Below, in pieces: positions 1-7,946 of a DNA stretch of 64,000 nucleotides. Below the pieces are notes generated by a model. That model was not told the origin of the DNA, searched no databases, and was given only the letters and a program-made list of their open reading frames with translations. A program made the translations under genes and the position numbers. The stretch comes from Alistipes sp. (lineage in GTDB: Bacteria > Bacteroidota > Bacteroidia > Bacteroidales > Rikenellaceae), in NCBI GenBank assembly GCA_017436185.1, contig JAFSDP010000005.1, positions 124,001-188,000 of the forward strand, written 5' to 3'. The number at the start of each line of letters is the position of its first letter. Within the stretch, counting starts at the first letter, position 1.

Positions 1-2
1 GG

Positions 3-1877
3 GCACAACAGGTCATCGAGGCGACCCCTTCGACCCTCGACGAGGCGGTGGCAACGCTGCGTAAGAGCGTCAAGCGTCAAAAGTCGGATGTCGAGTTGCG
101 CCTTGCAGGCGGTCTGTATCAACTCTCGTCGCCGATTGTCATCGACGAGTCGCTGGGCGGCAAGAATGGCTACAAGGTGACCATCACGGCCAAGCAGGGC
201 GAGCAGCCCATCTTGAGCGGTGGCGTGGCCGTTACGGGCTGGGAGCAGATTCACGGCAACCTCTACAAGGCCCCCTTCCACTCGGATAAGAAACTCCGTT
301 CGCTCATCGTCGGCGGCAAGCGTGCCCGTATGGCCGGCACGAAGACCCCTATTCAGTCGCTGGGTGCCTATGGCGAGATCGAGATTACGGGCAACGAGTC
401 GTGGGCTTTCGGTGCCGGTAAGACGGTCAAGGGCTTGCGCTTCAAGCAGAGCGGCGAGGTGTTGCCTTTCCGCAACCCTTCGGATATCGAGCTGATTCAG
501 AACAACGTATGGACCGAGAAGATTCTCTGCGCCTCGAATGTCGAGAAGTGGGGCGACGAGATTGCCATCGAGTTCCAGCAGCCCTACTCGGCCATCCTCA
601 ATTCGCTGGCTTGGGCCGGTAAGACCAAGTACGAGGGGTCGTTCATCATCCGCAACGCCTTCGAGCTGTTGGATGAGCCGGGCGAGTTCTACTTCGACCG
701 CGAGCAGCAGACGATTTACTATATGAGCCACGGCGAGAACCCCGCCGAGGTAGAGGTGGTAGCCCCCGTGACGGAGGGTCTGCTGCGCATCGAGGGCACG
801 AGCTGCTCGTCGGTGGTGGAGAATGTTGAGGTGAAGGGGCTGACCTTCTCCTACGATACGTGGAACCTGGTCGATATCGAAGGCTCGCACGGCTTTGGCG
901 GTATCCAGAGCCTCGGTCTGGCAATGAAGTATATCCCCGACGGCAACTGGCACCCCACCAAGTACAACAGCGTGGATGTGCCGCAGGCTACCATCGAGGT
1001 GAAGAATGCCCGTGGCATCCGCATCGAGCGCAACCGCTTTGAGCACCTCGGCTCGCCCGTGACGGTCAGCCTGGTGAACGATGTAACCGAGTCGCAGGTG
1101 GTGGGCAACTACTTTAACGACTGCCTGGGTAACGCCGTCAGCGTAGGCCACCCGCAGCACTACGAGATTGGCGATGGCGATCCGGGTTGCGTCTATCAGC
1201 CCGGTGTGGAGGGCCTCTGCACCGACATCGACGTGAAGAATAACTACGTGCGTAACGTATCGCTCGATTTCCGCCAGGTGGAGGGTATGGTGGGCTTCTT
1301 CGGCAAGCGCATCCGCTTCGACCACAACGACATCTACGGCACCCCCTATGGCGCCATTGCCTTGGGTTGGTGGTGGGGCAATGCCCGCATCCCCGAGTCG
1401 AAGAATGCCGGCGAGAACTCCATTAGCTACAACCGTTGCGGCCATACCCACACGATGCTTACCGACGGTGGTATCATCTATATGCTGGGTCGCCAGCCGG
1501 GGTCGATTGCCCGTCGCAACTACCTCTTCGATGGTCCTCGCTGCATCTATCCCGATGATGGTTCGTCGGGTTGGTTGATCGAGGAGAACTTCGTGGTGAG
1601 CCTCTTCCAGCTGTGGCTGCACATCGACTCGGACCGCAACTACGAGATCACGATGCGCAACAACCACGTGAAGGATAACCGCCTCTGCAACAGCGGTAAC
1701 GGCACCACCATCGAGGGTACGAAGATCTATCGCAACATCCCCTTCGCTCCCGAGGCGCTGGCCATTCAGGAGGCATCGGGTCTGGAGGCCGAGTACAAGG
1801 ACATCATCCCCTCGGAGGAGCCCGAGGCCATCATCGTGATTCCGTTGCAGGGTGCCAAGCGAAAGGCTATCTTCTAA
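3..1877 (+). CDS. Right-handed beta-helix protein, possible GH141-like glycosidase (5' partial)
   Basis: The reading frame is open back to the window edge, so the true start and any signal peptide lie upstream; the GTG at 48 is not needed as a start. The visible N-terminal part reads as a family opening: an LDEAV segment, a 'GGLYQLSSPIVI' strand, 'PILSGGVAVTGW', then 'LIVGGKRARMAG'. The same order is seen in Bacteroidetes right-handed parallel beta-helix enzymes, including the GH141 type. The remainder is rich in N-R-F/N-Y-V turn motifs typical of beta-helix coils, for example 'IRIERNRFEHLG' and 'VKNNYVRNV'. A secreted or surface plant- or mucin-glycan enzyme fits the neighbouring GH95 and GH28 genes. 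The exact family and substrate are inference. Confidence 0.72.
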   Translation, partial: AQQVIEATPSTLDEAVATLRKSVKRQKSDVELRLAGGLYQLSSPIVIDESLGGKNGYKVTITAKQGEQPILSGGVAVTGWEQIHGNLYKAPFHSDKKLRSLIVGGKRARMAGTKTPIQSLGAYGEIEITGNESWAFGAGKTVKGLRFKQSGEVLPFRNPSDIELIQNNVWTEKILCASNVEKWGDEIAIEFQQPYSAILNSLAWAGKTKYEGSFIIRNAFELLDEPGEFYFDREQQTIYYMSHGENPAEVEVVAPVTEGLLRIEGTSCSSVVENVEVKGLTFSYDTWNLVDIEGSHGFGGIQSLGLAMKYIPDGNWHPTKYNSVDVPQATIEVKNARGIRIERNRFEHLGSPVTVSLVNDVTESQVVGNYFNDCLGNAVSVGHPQHYEIGDGDPGCVYQPGVEGLCTDIDVKNNYVRNVSLDFRQVEGMVGFFGKRIRFDHNDIYGTPYGAIALGWWWGNARIPESKNAGENSISYNRCGHTHTMLTDGGIIYMLGRQPGSIARRNYLFDGPRCIYPDDGSSGWLIEENFVVSLFQLWLHIDSDRNYEITMRNNHVKDNRLCNSGNGTTIEGTKIYRNIPFAPEALAIQEASGLEAEYKDIIPSEEPEAIIVIPLQGAKRKAIF

Positions 1878-2007
1878 AATTCAAAATGTAGAATTCAGAA
1901 TTCAAAATTGAAGATACAAAAAGAGCGTCGAGTTTTTCGACGCTCTTTTTTTTGCACAGCTTACGGCGTAAGCCCAATTTTTAATTTTTAATCTTTCATT
2001 TTTAATT
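1878..2007. repeat. AT-rich spacer with AATTCAAAAT/TTTTTAAT repeats
   Basis: Directly after the stop lie repeated AATTCAAAAT and GAATTC words. Before the next gene lie TTTTTAATTTTTAAT words. The same vocabulary recurs near 16640-16675 and 18930-18962, always intergenic. It looks like a dispersed low-complexity spacer repeat; no gene is visible. Confidence 0.5.
1918..1955. terminator. Bidirectional rho-independent terminator
   Basis: The stem AAGAGCGTCGAG pairs with CTCGACGCTCTT across a short T-rich loop and is flanked by A and T tracts. It sits between two genes that converge on it, so it can serve both. Confidence 0.85.
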
Positions 2008-4485
2008 CTACTCCACGAAGGGGTCTTGGTGGGGCATCGGCCAGGTGGAGGTGACACGGCAACGTTTGCCCGTCTTTGATTTGATCTTCAGCTCCGTGAT
2101 GCGGCCATCCTGCCAAGCCATATCAATCTCGTAGCCACCTCGGGCCACCAGACCGCTGATGCGACCTGTGCGCCATACCGCAGGCACGGCGGGCATCAGA
2201 CGAATCTCGCCCTCGTGGCTCTGCATCAGCATCTCGCACACACCGGCCGTCATACCGAAGTTGCCATCGATCTGGAAGGGCGGGTGGGCGTCGAACATAT
2301 TGGCATAGACGCCGCCACCCGACGACTGCATCGCCTCGGGACCAAACCCTACGGGGCGCAGCAGCGTGGCGATGAGCTTGAAGGCACGCTCGCCATCCAG
2401 CAGTCGGGCCCAGAGGTTGATTTTCCAACCGCTCGACCAACCCGTAGCCTCGTCGCCACGAATCTCGAGCGTCTTGCGGGCTGCGGCAAACAACTCGGGG
2501 GTGGCGGGGGTAATCTGGTCGAAGGGGTAGAGCGACACGAGGTGGGTTACGTGGCGGTGGTGAATATCCTCGTCCATAAAGTCTTTGTTCCACTCTTGCA
2601 GGCGGCCGAAGGCACCCACCTGGAACGGCAGCAGGTTTTCGAGGCGGTTGCGCAGCGTGTCGCACAGCGGCTTATCGACCCCCTTCAGTTCGGCGGCGGC
2701 GATGGTGTGCTTGAACAGGTCGCGAATCATCGACATATCGCCCGTCGAGCCTTGCGACACACCGCACGAAAGGTCGGTGCCGGGGACGATGAAGAGGTTT
2801 TCGGGCGAGGTGCTGACGGGGGTAATCCATCGACCCTCTTTGTCCTGAATCATCCAGTCGAGCATAAAGAGCGAGGCGTCACGCATCGTGGGGTAGGCCT
2901 CCTCGGTGAGGAACTTTTCATCGCCCGTGTAGGCGTAGTGCTCCCACAGGTGCGACGAGAACCAGGGGCCCATCATCGGCCAGAAGACCGTGGCGGCACC
3001 ACCGTCGTTGGGGAAGGTCTCACGCCAAATCGAGCAGTTGTGGTGGCCCACCCAGCCTCGGCGGTGGTACATCTTGCGGGCCGTCTCACGCCCCGTCTCG
3101 GCACACTCACGAATCATATCGAGGAAGGGTCGGTGGCACTCCGAGAGGTTGGCCACCTCGGCAGGCCAATAGTTCATCTCGATGTTGATGTTGGCCGTGT
3201 AGCCGCAGTTCCACGAGGGGATGACGTCTTTGTTCCAGATGCCTTGCAGGTTGAGGGGCTGACCACCCTCACGTGAGCCGCTAATCATCAGATAACGACC
3301 ATATTGGAACAGCAGGGTGACGAGTTGCTGATCCTTCGGAGCGCCCGTGCGGCGGTACTCCTGGGCAAAGCGCAGGATGCGCTGATCGGTCGGCAGCAGC
3401 TCGGCCTCGGGATCCGAGGGAAGGGTCAGCGAAAGACGCCCGAAGAGGGCTTTGTAGTCGGCTTCGTGGGCCGCCAGCAGCTCCTCGTAGCTCTTCGTGC
3501 GCACCCGCTTCAGGGCCTCCTCAGCCAGACGGGCGGCATCCAAACCTTCGGTCGAGGGGCTTTTGTGGGGGCCGTTGTAGCTGGTGGCCGACGAGAAGAT
3601 CAGCACAATCTCCTTTGCTCCACGAATGCGGAGTTGGTCGCCCAAGTTCGTAATCTCGGCCTCCTTTTTATCGACACGTACCTCCAGGCGGCTCTCGAAG
3701 AACATACCCTTGCCCTCGATGTCGTCGCCATAGAGCACACGGGGCTTACCCGTGCGTGAGCCGTCGGGGTTGAAGAGGTAGGGGTGGCGCTCCTCGTGGC
3801 CCCACGCCTCAAAGTCGGAGTAGTTGCGTCGATCGACACGCCCGGGGGCCTGACCGCTCATCTTTACGACCAACTTCTTCGAGTCGATGGCCGTCTTGAC
3901 GGGGTGGGGCGAGCTGAGCGAGAGGGCGATATCCCAACCTACGGGGCACTCGGTCGTCAGACGCATCACGATGACATTGTCGGGATGCGAGGCGAAAATT
4001 TCACGACGGAAGGCGTAGTTATCCTTCTCGTACTGCACGGTGGCCACCGAACGCTCCATATCGAGGTAGCGGCGATAGCTCTTGGCCTTGCCGCCACGGA
4101 AGTCGCGGATGTGCCAATCGCCCAGCGGCTGGTAGCACTCGTGCAGACGCCCCGTCCACTTCTTCAGCAGTTCGGCCGCCTCGAGGTGTTTGCCCTCCTC
4201 CAACAGGCGCACCATCTCGGGGTAGTGCTCCGTGATGTCCAGGTCGCTCCAGCGGCTCGAAGGCTCACCGCTGTAGAGGGTGTTGTCGTTGAGTTGCAGC
4301 AACTCCGAGTCGGCATTGCCGAAGATCATCGCACCCAGACGGCCGTTGCCGATGGGCAGTGCGCTGTTCCAGTCGGCGGCGGGGGCTTTGTACCAAAGTT
4401 TCATCGGGCCGGCCTCCACACGGTTGTGTGCCGTCGAGGGAAGCGCCAATAGAAGGGCTGCAAGCAGCGTGAAAAGGTGTCTCAT
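2008..4485 (-). CDS. GH95 family glycosidase (alpha-L-fucosidase type)
   Basis: An exported glycoside hydrolase of family 95, which removes alpha-1,2-linked L-fucose (some members act on L-galactose). I start at the ATG at 4485, giving 825 aa with a signal peptide (MRHLFTLLAALLLALPSTAH); the longer upstream extension lacks one. Family landmarks are clear: 'LPIGNGRLGAMIFG' near the N-terminus, 'NLQGIWNKDVIPSW', 'ANINIEMNYWPAE' (the Asn pair of the active site), 'SPEN' (probable catalytic Glu) and 'HPPFQIDGNFG' (catalytic Asp). Length is normal for GH95. It is divergent from the GH28 gene at 4579, with a short shared promoter region. No SusC/SusD pair is visible here, so the substrate remains open. 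Confidence 0.93.
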   Translation of the reverse strand: MRHLFTLLAALLLALPSTAHNRVEAGPMKLWYKAPAADWNSALPIGNGRLGAMIFGNADSELLQLNDNTLYSGEPSSRWSDLDITEHYPEMVRLLEEGKHLEAAELLKKWTGRLHECYQPLGDWHIRDFRGGKAKSYRRYLDMERSVATVQYEKDNYAFRREIFASHPDNVIVMRLTTECPVGWDIALSLSSPHPVKTAIDSKKLVVKMSGQAPGRVDRRNYSDFEAWGHEERHPYLFNPDGSRTGKPRVLYGDDIEGKGMFFESRLEVRVDKKEAEITNLGDQLRIRGAKEIVLIFSSATSYNGPHKSPSTEGLDAARLAEEALKRVRTKSYEELLAAHEADYKALFGRLSLTLPSDPEAELLPTDQRILRFAQEYRRTGAPKDQQLVTLLFQYGRYLMISGSREGGQPLNLQGIWNKDVIPSWNCGYTANINIEMNYWPAEVANLSECHRPFLDMIRECAETGRETARKMYHRRGWVGHHNCSIWRETFPNDGGAATVFWPMMGPWFSSHLWEHYAYTGDEKFLTEEAYPTMRDASLFMLDWMIQDKEGRWITPVSTSPENLFIVPGTDLSCGVSQGSTGDMSMIRDLFKHTIAAAELKGVDKPLCDTLRNRLENLLPFQVGAFGRLQEWNKDFMDEDIHHRHVTHLVSLYPFDQITPATPELFAAARKTLEIRGDEATGWSSGWKINLWARLLDGERAFKLIATLLRPVGFGPEAMQSSGGGVYANMFDAHPPFQIDGNFGMTAGVCEMLMQSHEGEIRLMPAVPAVWRTGRISGLVARGGYEIDMAWQDGRITELKIKSKTGKRCRVTSTWPMPHQDPFVE

Positions 4486-4524
4486 TTTCGGGGTGTAAAT
4501 TAGGTGTTTGTCATTTAAGTACGG

Positions 4525-4531
4525 CAAGATA
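4525..4531 (-). promoter_or_regulatory. Possible -7 box of the GH95 gene
   Basis: Minus-strand TATCTTG, one T short of the TAnnTTTG consensus, lies about 40 nt before the chosen start. It is close to the divergent box at 4555. Confidence 0.4.
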
Positions 4532-4554
4532 GTGATTTTTTTCGAGAATTTGCC

Positions 4555-4562
4555 TATCTTTG
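4555..4562 (+). promoter_or_regulatory. Bacteroidetes -7 box upstream of GH28
   Basis: TATCTTTG matches TAnnTTTG exactly, 16 nt before the ATG at 4579. Confidence 0.7.
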
Positions 4563-4578
4563 TTCAAAATCACAACCT

Positions 4579-6156
4579 ATGAAACGACTTCTAACACTCC
4601 TTTTGGCCCTGGTGACCCTTGGCGCCTCGGCCCAAACCACGCAGCCCATCCCGACCCGCAGCCAAGTGGGTGCCGATTGTCTCCCTACGGAGATTGCCCC
4701 CATCAAGGCCCCCTTCTATATGCCCCAACTCCAAAAACCCGAGTTCGCCGACCGCGAGGTGCGCCTGACACCCCCCGCCGAGGGCGAGAAGGTCACCCGC
4801 CTTATTCAACGGGCCATCGACCGTCTCTCGAAGCAGGGCGGTGGCCGTGTAACCCTCACGGCAGGTGATTGGTTTACGGGGCGTATCACGCTGAAAAGCA
4901 ACGTCGAACTCCACACCGAGAAGGGCTGTACGGTGCGCTTCAGTGGCGAGGTGGAGGATTACCTGCCGGTGGTCTTTACCACCAATGCGGGCGTGGAACT
5001 CTACTCGCTGGGTGCCTGCATCTATGCCAATGGAGAAGAGAATATCGCCCTGACGGGTCACGGCCGACTGATTGGCCCCGCCCTCAATGGCTCGATTCGC
5101 TCGGGTCGTCCCCACAACGATGGCGAAATCTCGCCCGACACCCCCGTCGAGGAGCGCCTCTACGACGGCAAGCAGGGTCGTGGCCACCAGCTGCCCACCT
5201 TCTTCGGCCCCATCAACTGCAAGAATGTCTATCTGGAGGGTGTTTCGTTCGAGCAGACGGCCTTCTGGAACGTGGCACCGGTCTATTGCGAGAATGTCAT
5301 CATTCGTGGCATTCGTGTCTCGTCGTTTGGGCAACCCTGTGGCGACGGTGTCGATATCACCTGTTGTAAATATGTGCTCGTGGAGTACGTAACGACCGAC
5401 TGCGGCGACGACAACATTGCCGTCAAGGGGGGCCGCAACGAGTTCGGCCGTCGTGTAAATCGTGCCTCGGAGAATATCGTCGTGCGCCACTGCCTCTCGT
5501 TGCGAGGTATGGGTGGTCTGACGGTCGGTTCGGAGACGGCCGGTTGGATTCGCAACCTCTACGCCTACGACTGCGTCTGCGACGGTACCCGTGTGGGCAT
5601 CCGCCTCAAGACCCGTCGCCCCCGTGCCGGTGGTGGTGAGAACCTCTACTTCGAGCGCATCCGCCTTGCCACCGAGGCCGAGGCCATCGCCTGGGAGATG
5701 CTCGGCACGGCTAACTTTGTGGGTGGCCTGGCCTCCCGCCTTCCGGCTCCGGCTCTGACGCCGCTGACCCCCTCGTTCCGCAACGTGGAGATTCGTGACA
5801 TCGAGGTCGAGGGGTGCCGTATGCTGGTCTATGTGCAGGGTATTCCCGAAAATCCCGCCCGCAACATCCTTATCGAAAATGTGACGGCCGACACCCGTCG
5901 TGACGAGTCGCAGTCGGCCTATGGCCACTACAAACCCTCGCCCAAACCCTACGTGGTCGATATGATCGATGCCGACGGCGTGGTGCTGCGCAACTTCAAG
6001 GTCATCACCTCGAAGCCCGAACTGCGTGTGACCGATGTACGCAACCTGCGTCTGGAGCAGGTGCAGATCGAGGTCGATGGCGGTAAACTCAAGACCGAAC
6101 TTTCGGGCGAAATGAATGACAATCTGGTGGTTAAGGATTGCAACTTTACCCTCTGA
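4579..6156 (+). CDS. GH28 family polygalacturonase-like glycosidase
   Basis: A secreted beta-helix glycosidase of the pectin-cleaving family 28, 525 aa with a signal peptide ending near ASAQ (residue 19). The N-terminal domain contains 'GGGRVTLTAGDWFTG'. Expected active-site blocks appear in order: CGDGVD (256/259 Asp, replacing NTDG-D), CGDDN (Asp277/278), and GIRLK (342-344, the RIK block). The usual GHG block reads G-M-G-G at 310-313, so the catalytic-site His is Met311. This may mark a divergent subfamily or altered activity. Divergent from GH95; together with the beta-helix protein they suggest degradation of a fucosylated pectin or similar glycan. Confidence 0.9.
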   Translation: MKRLLTLLLALVTLGASAQTTQPIPTRSQVGADCLPTEIAPIKAPFYMPQLQKPEFADREVRLTPPAEGEKVTRLIQRAIDRLSKQGGGRVTLTAGDWFTGRITLKSNVELHTEKGCTVRFSGEVEDYLPVVFTTNAGVELYSLGACIYANGEENIALTGHGRLIGPALNGSIRSGRPHNDGEISPDTPVEERLYDGKQGRGHQLPTFFGPINCKNVYLEGVSFEQTAFWNVAPVYCENVIIRGIRVSSFGQPCGDGVDITCCKYVLVEYVTTDCGDDNIAVKGGRNEFGRRVNRASENIVVRHCLSLRGMGGLTVGSETAGWIRNLYAYDCVCDGTRVGIRLKTRRPRAGGGENLYFERIRLATEAEAIAWEMLGTANFVGGLASRLPAPALTPLTPSFRNVEIRDIEVEGCRMLVYVQGIPENPARNILIENVTADTRRDESQSAYGHYKPSPKPYVVDMIDADGVVLRNFKVITSKPELRVTDVRNLRLEQVQIEVDGGKLKTELSGEMNDNLVVKDCNFTL

Positions 6157-6174
6157 CGGGATGGTGTTACAACG

Positions 6175-6207
6175 AAAAAGGGCTGTGCCAATCGCACAGC
6201 CCTTTTT
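6175..6207. terminator. Bidirectional terminator
   Basis: GGGCTGTGC pairs with GCACAGCCC across a 5-nt loop, with A5 before and T5 after. It lies between the convergent GH28 and DHH genes. Confidence 0.9.
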
Positions 6208-6227
6208 GTATCTGTTGAGGTTGTCAG

Positions 6228-7256
6228 CTAACCCAGTCCGCCCTCGGCGGCCCACTCTTCGACGGCACGGATGTAGCGGTCGAGGGTCACCTCCATCGAG
6301 TCGTACGACTTGCCGCCTGCGGCATTCTTGTGGCCGCCACCCTCGAAGTATTTGCGGGCGAAGAGGTTTACGTCAATGTTGCCTCGCGAGCGCAACGAGA
6401 TGCGGATGAAGTTGTGCTGCTCGATAAACATGGCCGACATCTTCACCTTCTTGATGGTGAGCGGATAGTTCACAAACCCCTCGGAGTCGCCCTGCTGGAA
6501 GCCGAAACGACGCATTTCGTGCTCCTTGAGCGACATATAGGCGACGTGGCCGTTGGCAATCAGCTCCATCTTGCGGTTGATGACGTAGCCAAACAGACGG
6601 GCACGGCCGGCGGTGTAGGAGTTATAGACACGGTTGTGAATCTCGGGGATGACGATGCCCCTCTCCAACAGCACGGCCACTGCCCGAAACAACTCGGGGG
6701 TGAGGTGCGAAAAGGCGAAGTTGCCCGTATCGGTCATCATACCCACATACAGCAACTCGGCCATCCGACGGGTCAGTCGCTCGGTGCCGAACAGGGCCAC
6801 GATCAGTTCATAGACCAGGTAACAGGTCGAGGAGGCCTCGGGGTAGGAGAAGAGCAGTTCAAACTCCTCTTCGGGCGAGAGGTGGTGATCGATCAGGATG
6901 CGACGGGCCGTTTGGTTGGCGGCGATGGTATCGGAGAGGATCTCAAGGCGGGAGATGGCGTTGAAGTCGAGGCAGAACAACAATTCGGCCCGCTCGATGG
7001 CCTCACGTGCCTGCTCCTCGGCCTGCTTGAAGATGACCACCTCGTTGATGCGGGGCATCCAACTCAGGAAGTAGGGCGGGCGGTTCGGCACGATGCAGGT
7101 CACCGTGTGGCCCAGCCCCTCCAACACCTCGGCCCAGGCCAACGAAGAGCCAATGGCATCGCCGTCGGGATTGGTGTGCGAGACGATGACCACCTGCTTC
7201 GGAGCCTCGGTGATGAGGCTGCGTAACGCATCAATATCGGCCTTGTTGAGAGTCAT
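6228..7256 (-). CDS. DHH/DHHA1 phosphoesterase (NrnA-like oligoribonuclease/pAp phosphatase)
   Basis: A 342-aa cytoplasmic phosphoesterase that in NrnA relatives degrades nano-RNAs and 3'-phosphoadenosine-5'-phosphate. Metal-binding blocks are visible: HTNPDGDAIG (27-36), LDFN (Asp97), DHH (123-125), and GMMTDTGNFAF. The C-terminal DHHA1 domain ends with GGGHKNAAGG. Length matches the family. It follows nth on the same strand but has its own promoter box very close to its ATG, so the transcript has a very short leader. Gene name nrnA is plausible but not provable from this sequence. Confidence 0.9.
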   Translation of the reverse strand: MTLNKADIDALRSLITEAPKQVVIVSHTNPDGDAIGSSLAWAEVLEGLGHTVTCIVPNRPPYFLSWMPRINEVVIFKQAEEQAREAIERAELLFCLDFNAISRLEILSDTIAANQTARRILIDHHLSPEEEFELLFSYPEASSTCYLVYELIVALFGTERLTRRMAELLYVGMMTDTGNFAFSHLTPELFRAVAVLLERGIVIPEIHNRVYNSYTAGRARLFGYVINRKMELIANGHVAYMSLKEHEMRRFGFQQGDSEGFVNYPLTIKKVKMSAMFIEQHNFIRISLRSRGNIDVNLFARKYFEGGGHKNAAGGKSYDSMEVTLDRYIRAVEEWAAEGGLG

Positions 7257-7264
7257 ATCGTTTG

Positions 7265-7295
7265 CAAATATAATAAAAAGGGGTCAAACTCCAAA
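7265..7295 (-). promoter_or_regulatory. Promoter of the DHH phosphoesterase gene
   Basis: On the minus strand TTTG (7292-7295) is followed after 19 nt by TATATTTG (7265-7272), the full Bacteroidetes -33/-7 arrangement. The -7 box is only 8 nt from the ATG, predicting a nearly leaderless mRNA. Confidence 0.75.
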
Positions 7296-7297
7296 AT

Positions 7298-7942
7298 TTA
7301 CCCCTCACGGTGGGTGTGGTACCAGCGGCAGAAGGGGGTGATGCCGCACGCCTCACACTTCGGTTTGCGGGCCAGACAGGTGTAGCGGCCGTGCAGGATG
7401 AGCCAATGGTGGGCGATGGGCAGGAGGTGGCTCGGAAAGTTTTTCGAGAGGGTTTGCTCGGTCTGCAACGGGGTCTTCGAGCGGTAGGTAAGACCGATGC
7501 GCTCGGCCACTCGAAAGACGTGGGTATCGACCGGCATCACCTCACGCCCCCACAGCACCGCACCCAGCACGTTGGCCGTCTTGCGACCTACCCCGGGAAG
7601 GCGTTGCAATGCGTTGAGGTCGTCGGGCACCTCGCCCCCGAACTCGCTGCAAATCATCCGTGCAGCAGCGGCCAGGTGTTTGGCTTTGTTGTTGGGGTAG
7701 GAGATCGAGCGGATGTAGCCGTAGATCTCCTCGGCCGAGGCTTCGGCCATCGCCTGTGGCGTGGGGTAGGCGGCAAAGAGGGCGGGGGTGGTCAGATTGA
7801 CCCGCTTGTCGGTGCATTGGGCTGACAGTACCACTGCCACCAGTAGTTGCCAGGGGTTTTCGAAGTTCAGTTCGCTCTCGGCGGTGGGCATCTCACGACT
7901 GAAGTAGTCGATGATGCCTTGGTAACGCTCTTTGCTGGTCAT
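7298..7942 (-). CDS. nth: Endonuclease III (DNA glycosylase/AP lyase)
   Basis: Base-excision repair enzyme that removes oxidised pyrimidines and nicks the abasic site. The start at 7942 (MTSKERYQ...) gives 214 aa, the usual size. It contains the helix-hairpin-helix LPGVGRKTANV with the catalytic Lys, then PVDTHVFRV with the catalytic Asp. A C-X6-C-X2-C-X5-C set near the C-terminus ligates the [4Fe-4S] cluster. The ATG lies 4 nt after the uvrD/pcrA stop, so the two repair genes are almost certainly cotranscribed. Confidence 0.96.
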   Translation of the reverse strand: MTSKERYQGIIDYFSREMPTAESELNFENPWQLLVAVVLSAQCTDKRVNLTTPALFAAYPTPQAMAEASAEEIYGYIRSISYPNNKAKHLAAAARMICSEFGGEVPDDLNALQRLPGVGRKTANVLGAVLWGREVMPVDTHVFRVAERIGLTYRSKTPLQTEQTLSKNFPSHLLPIAHHWLILHGRYTCLARKPKCEACGITPFCRWYHTHREG

Positions 7943-7946
7943 TGGT

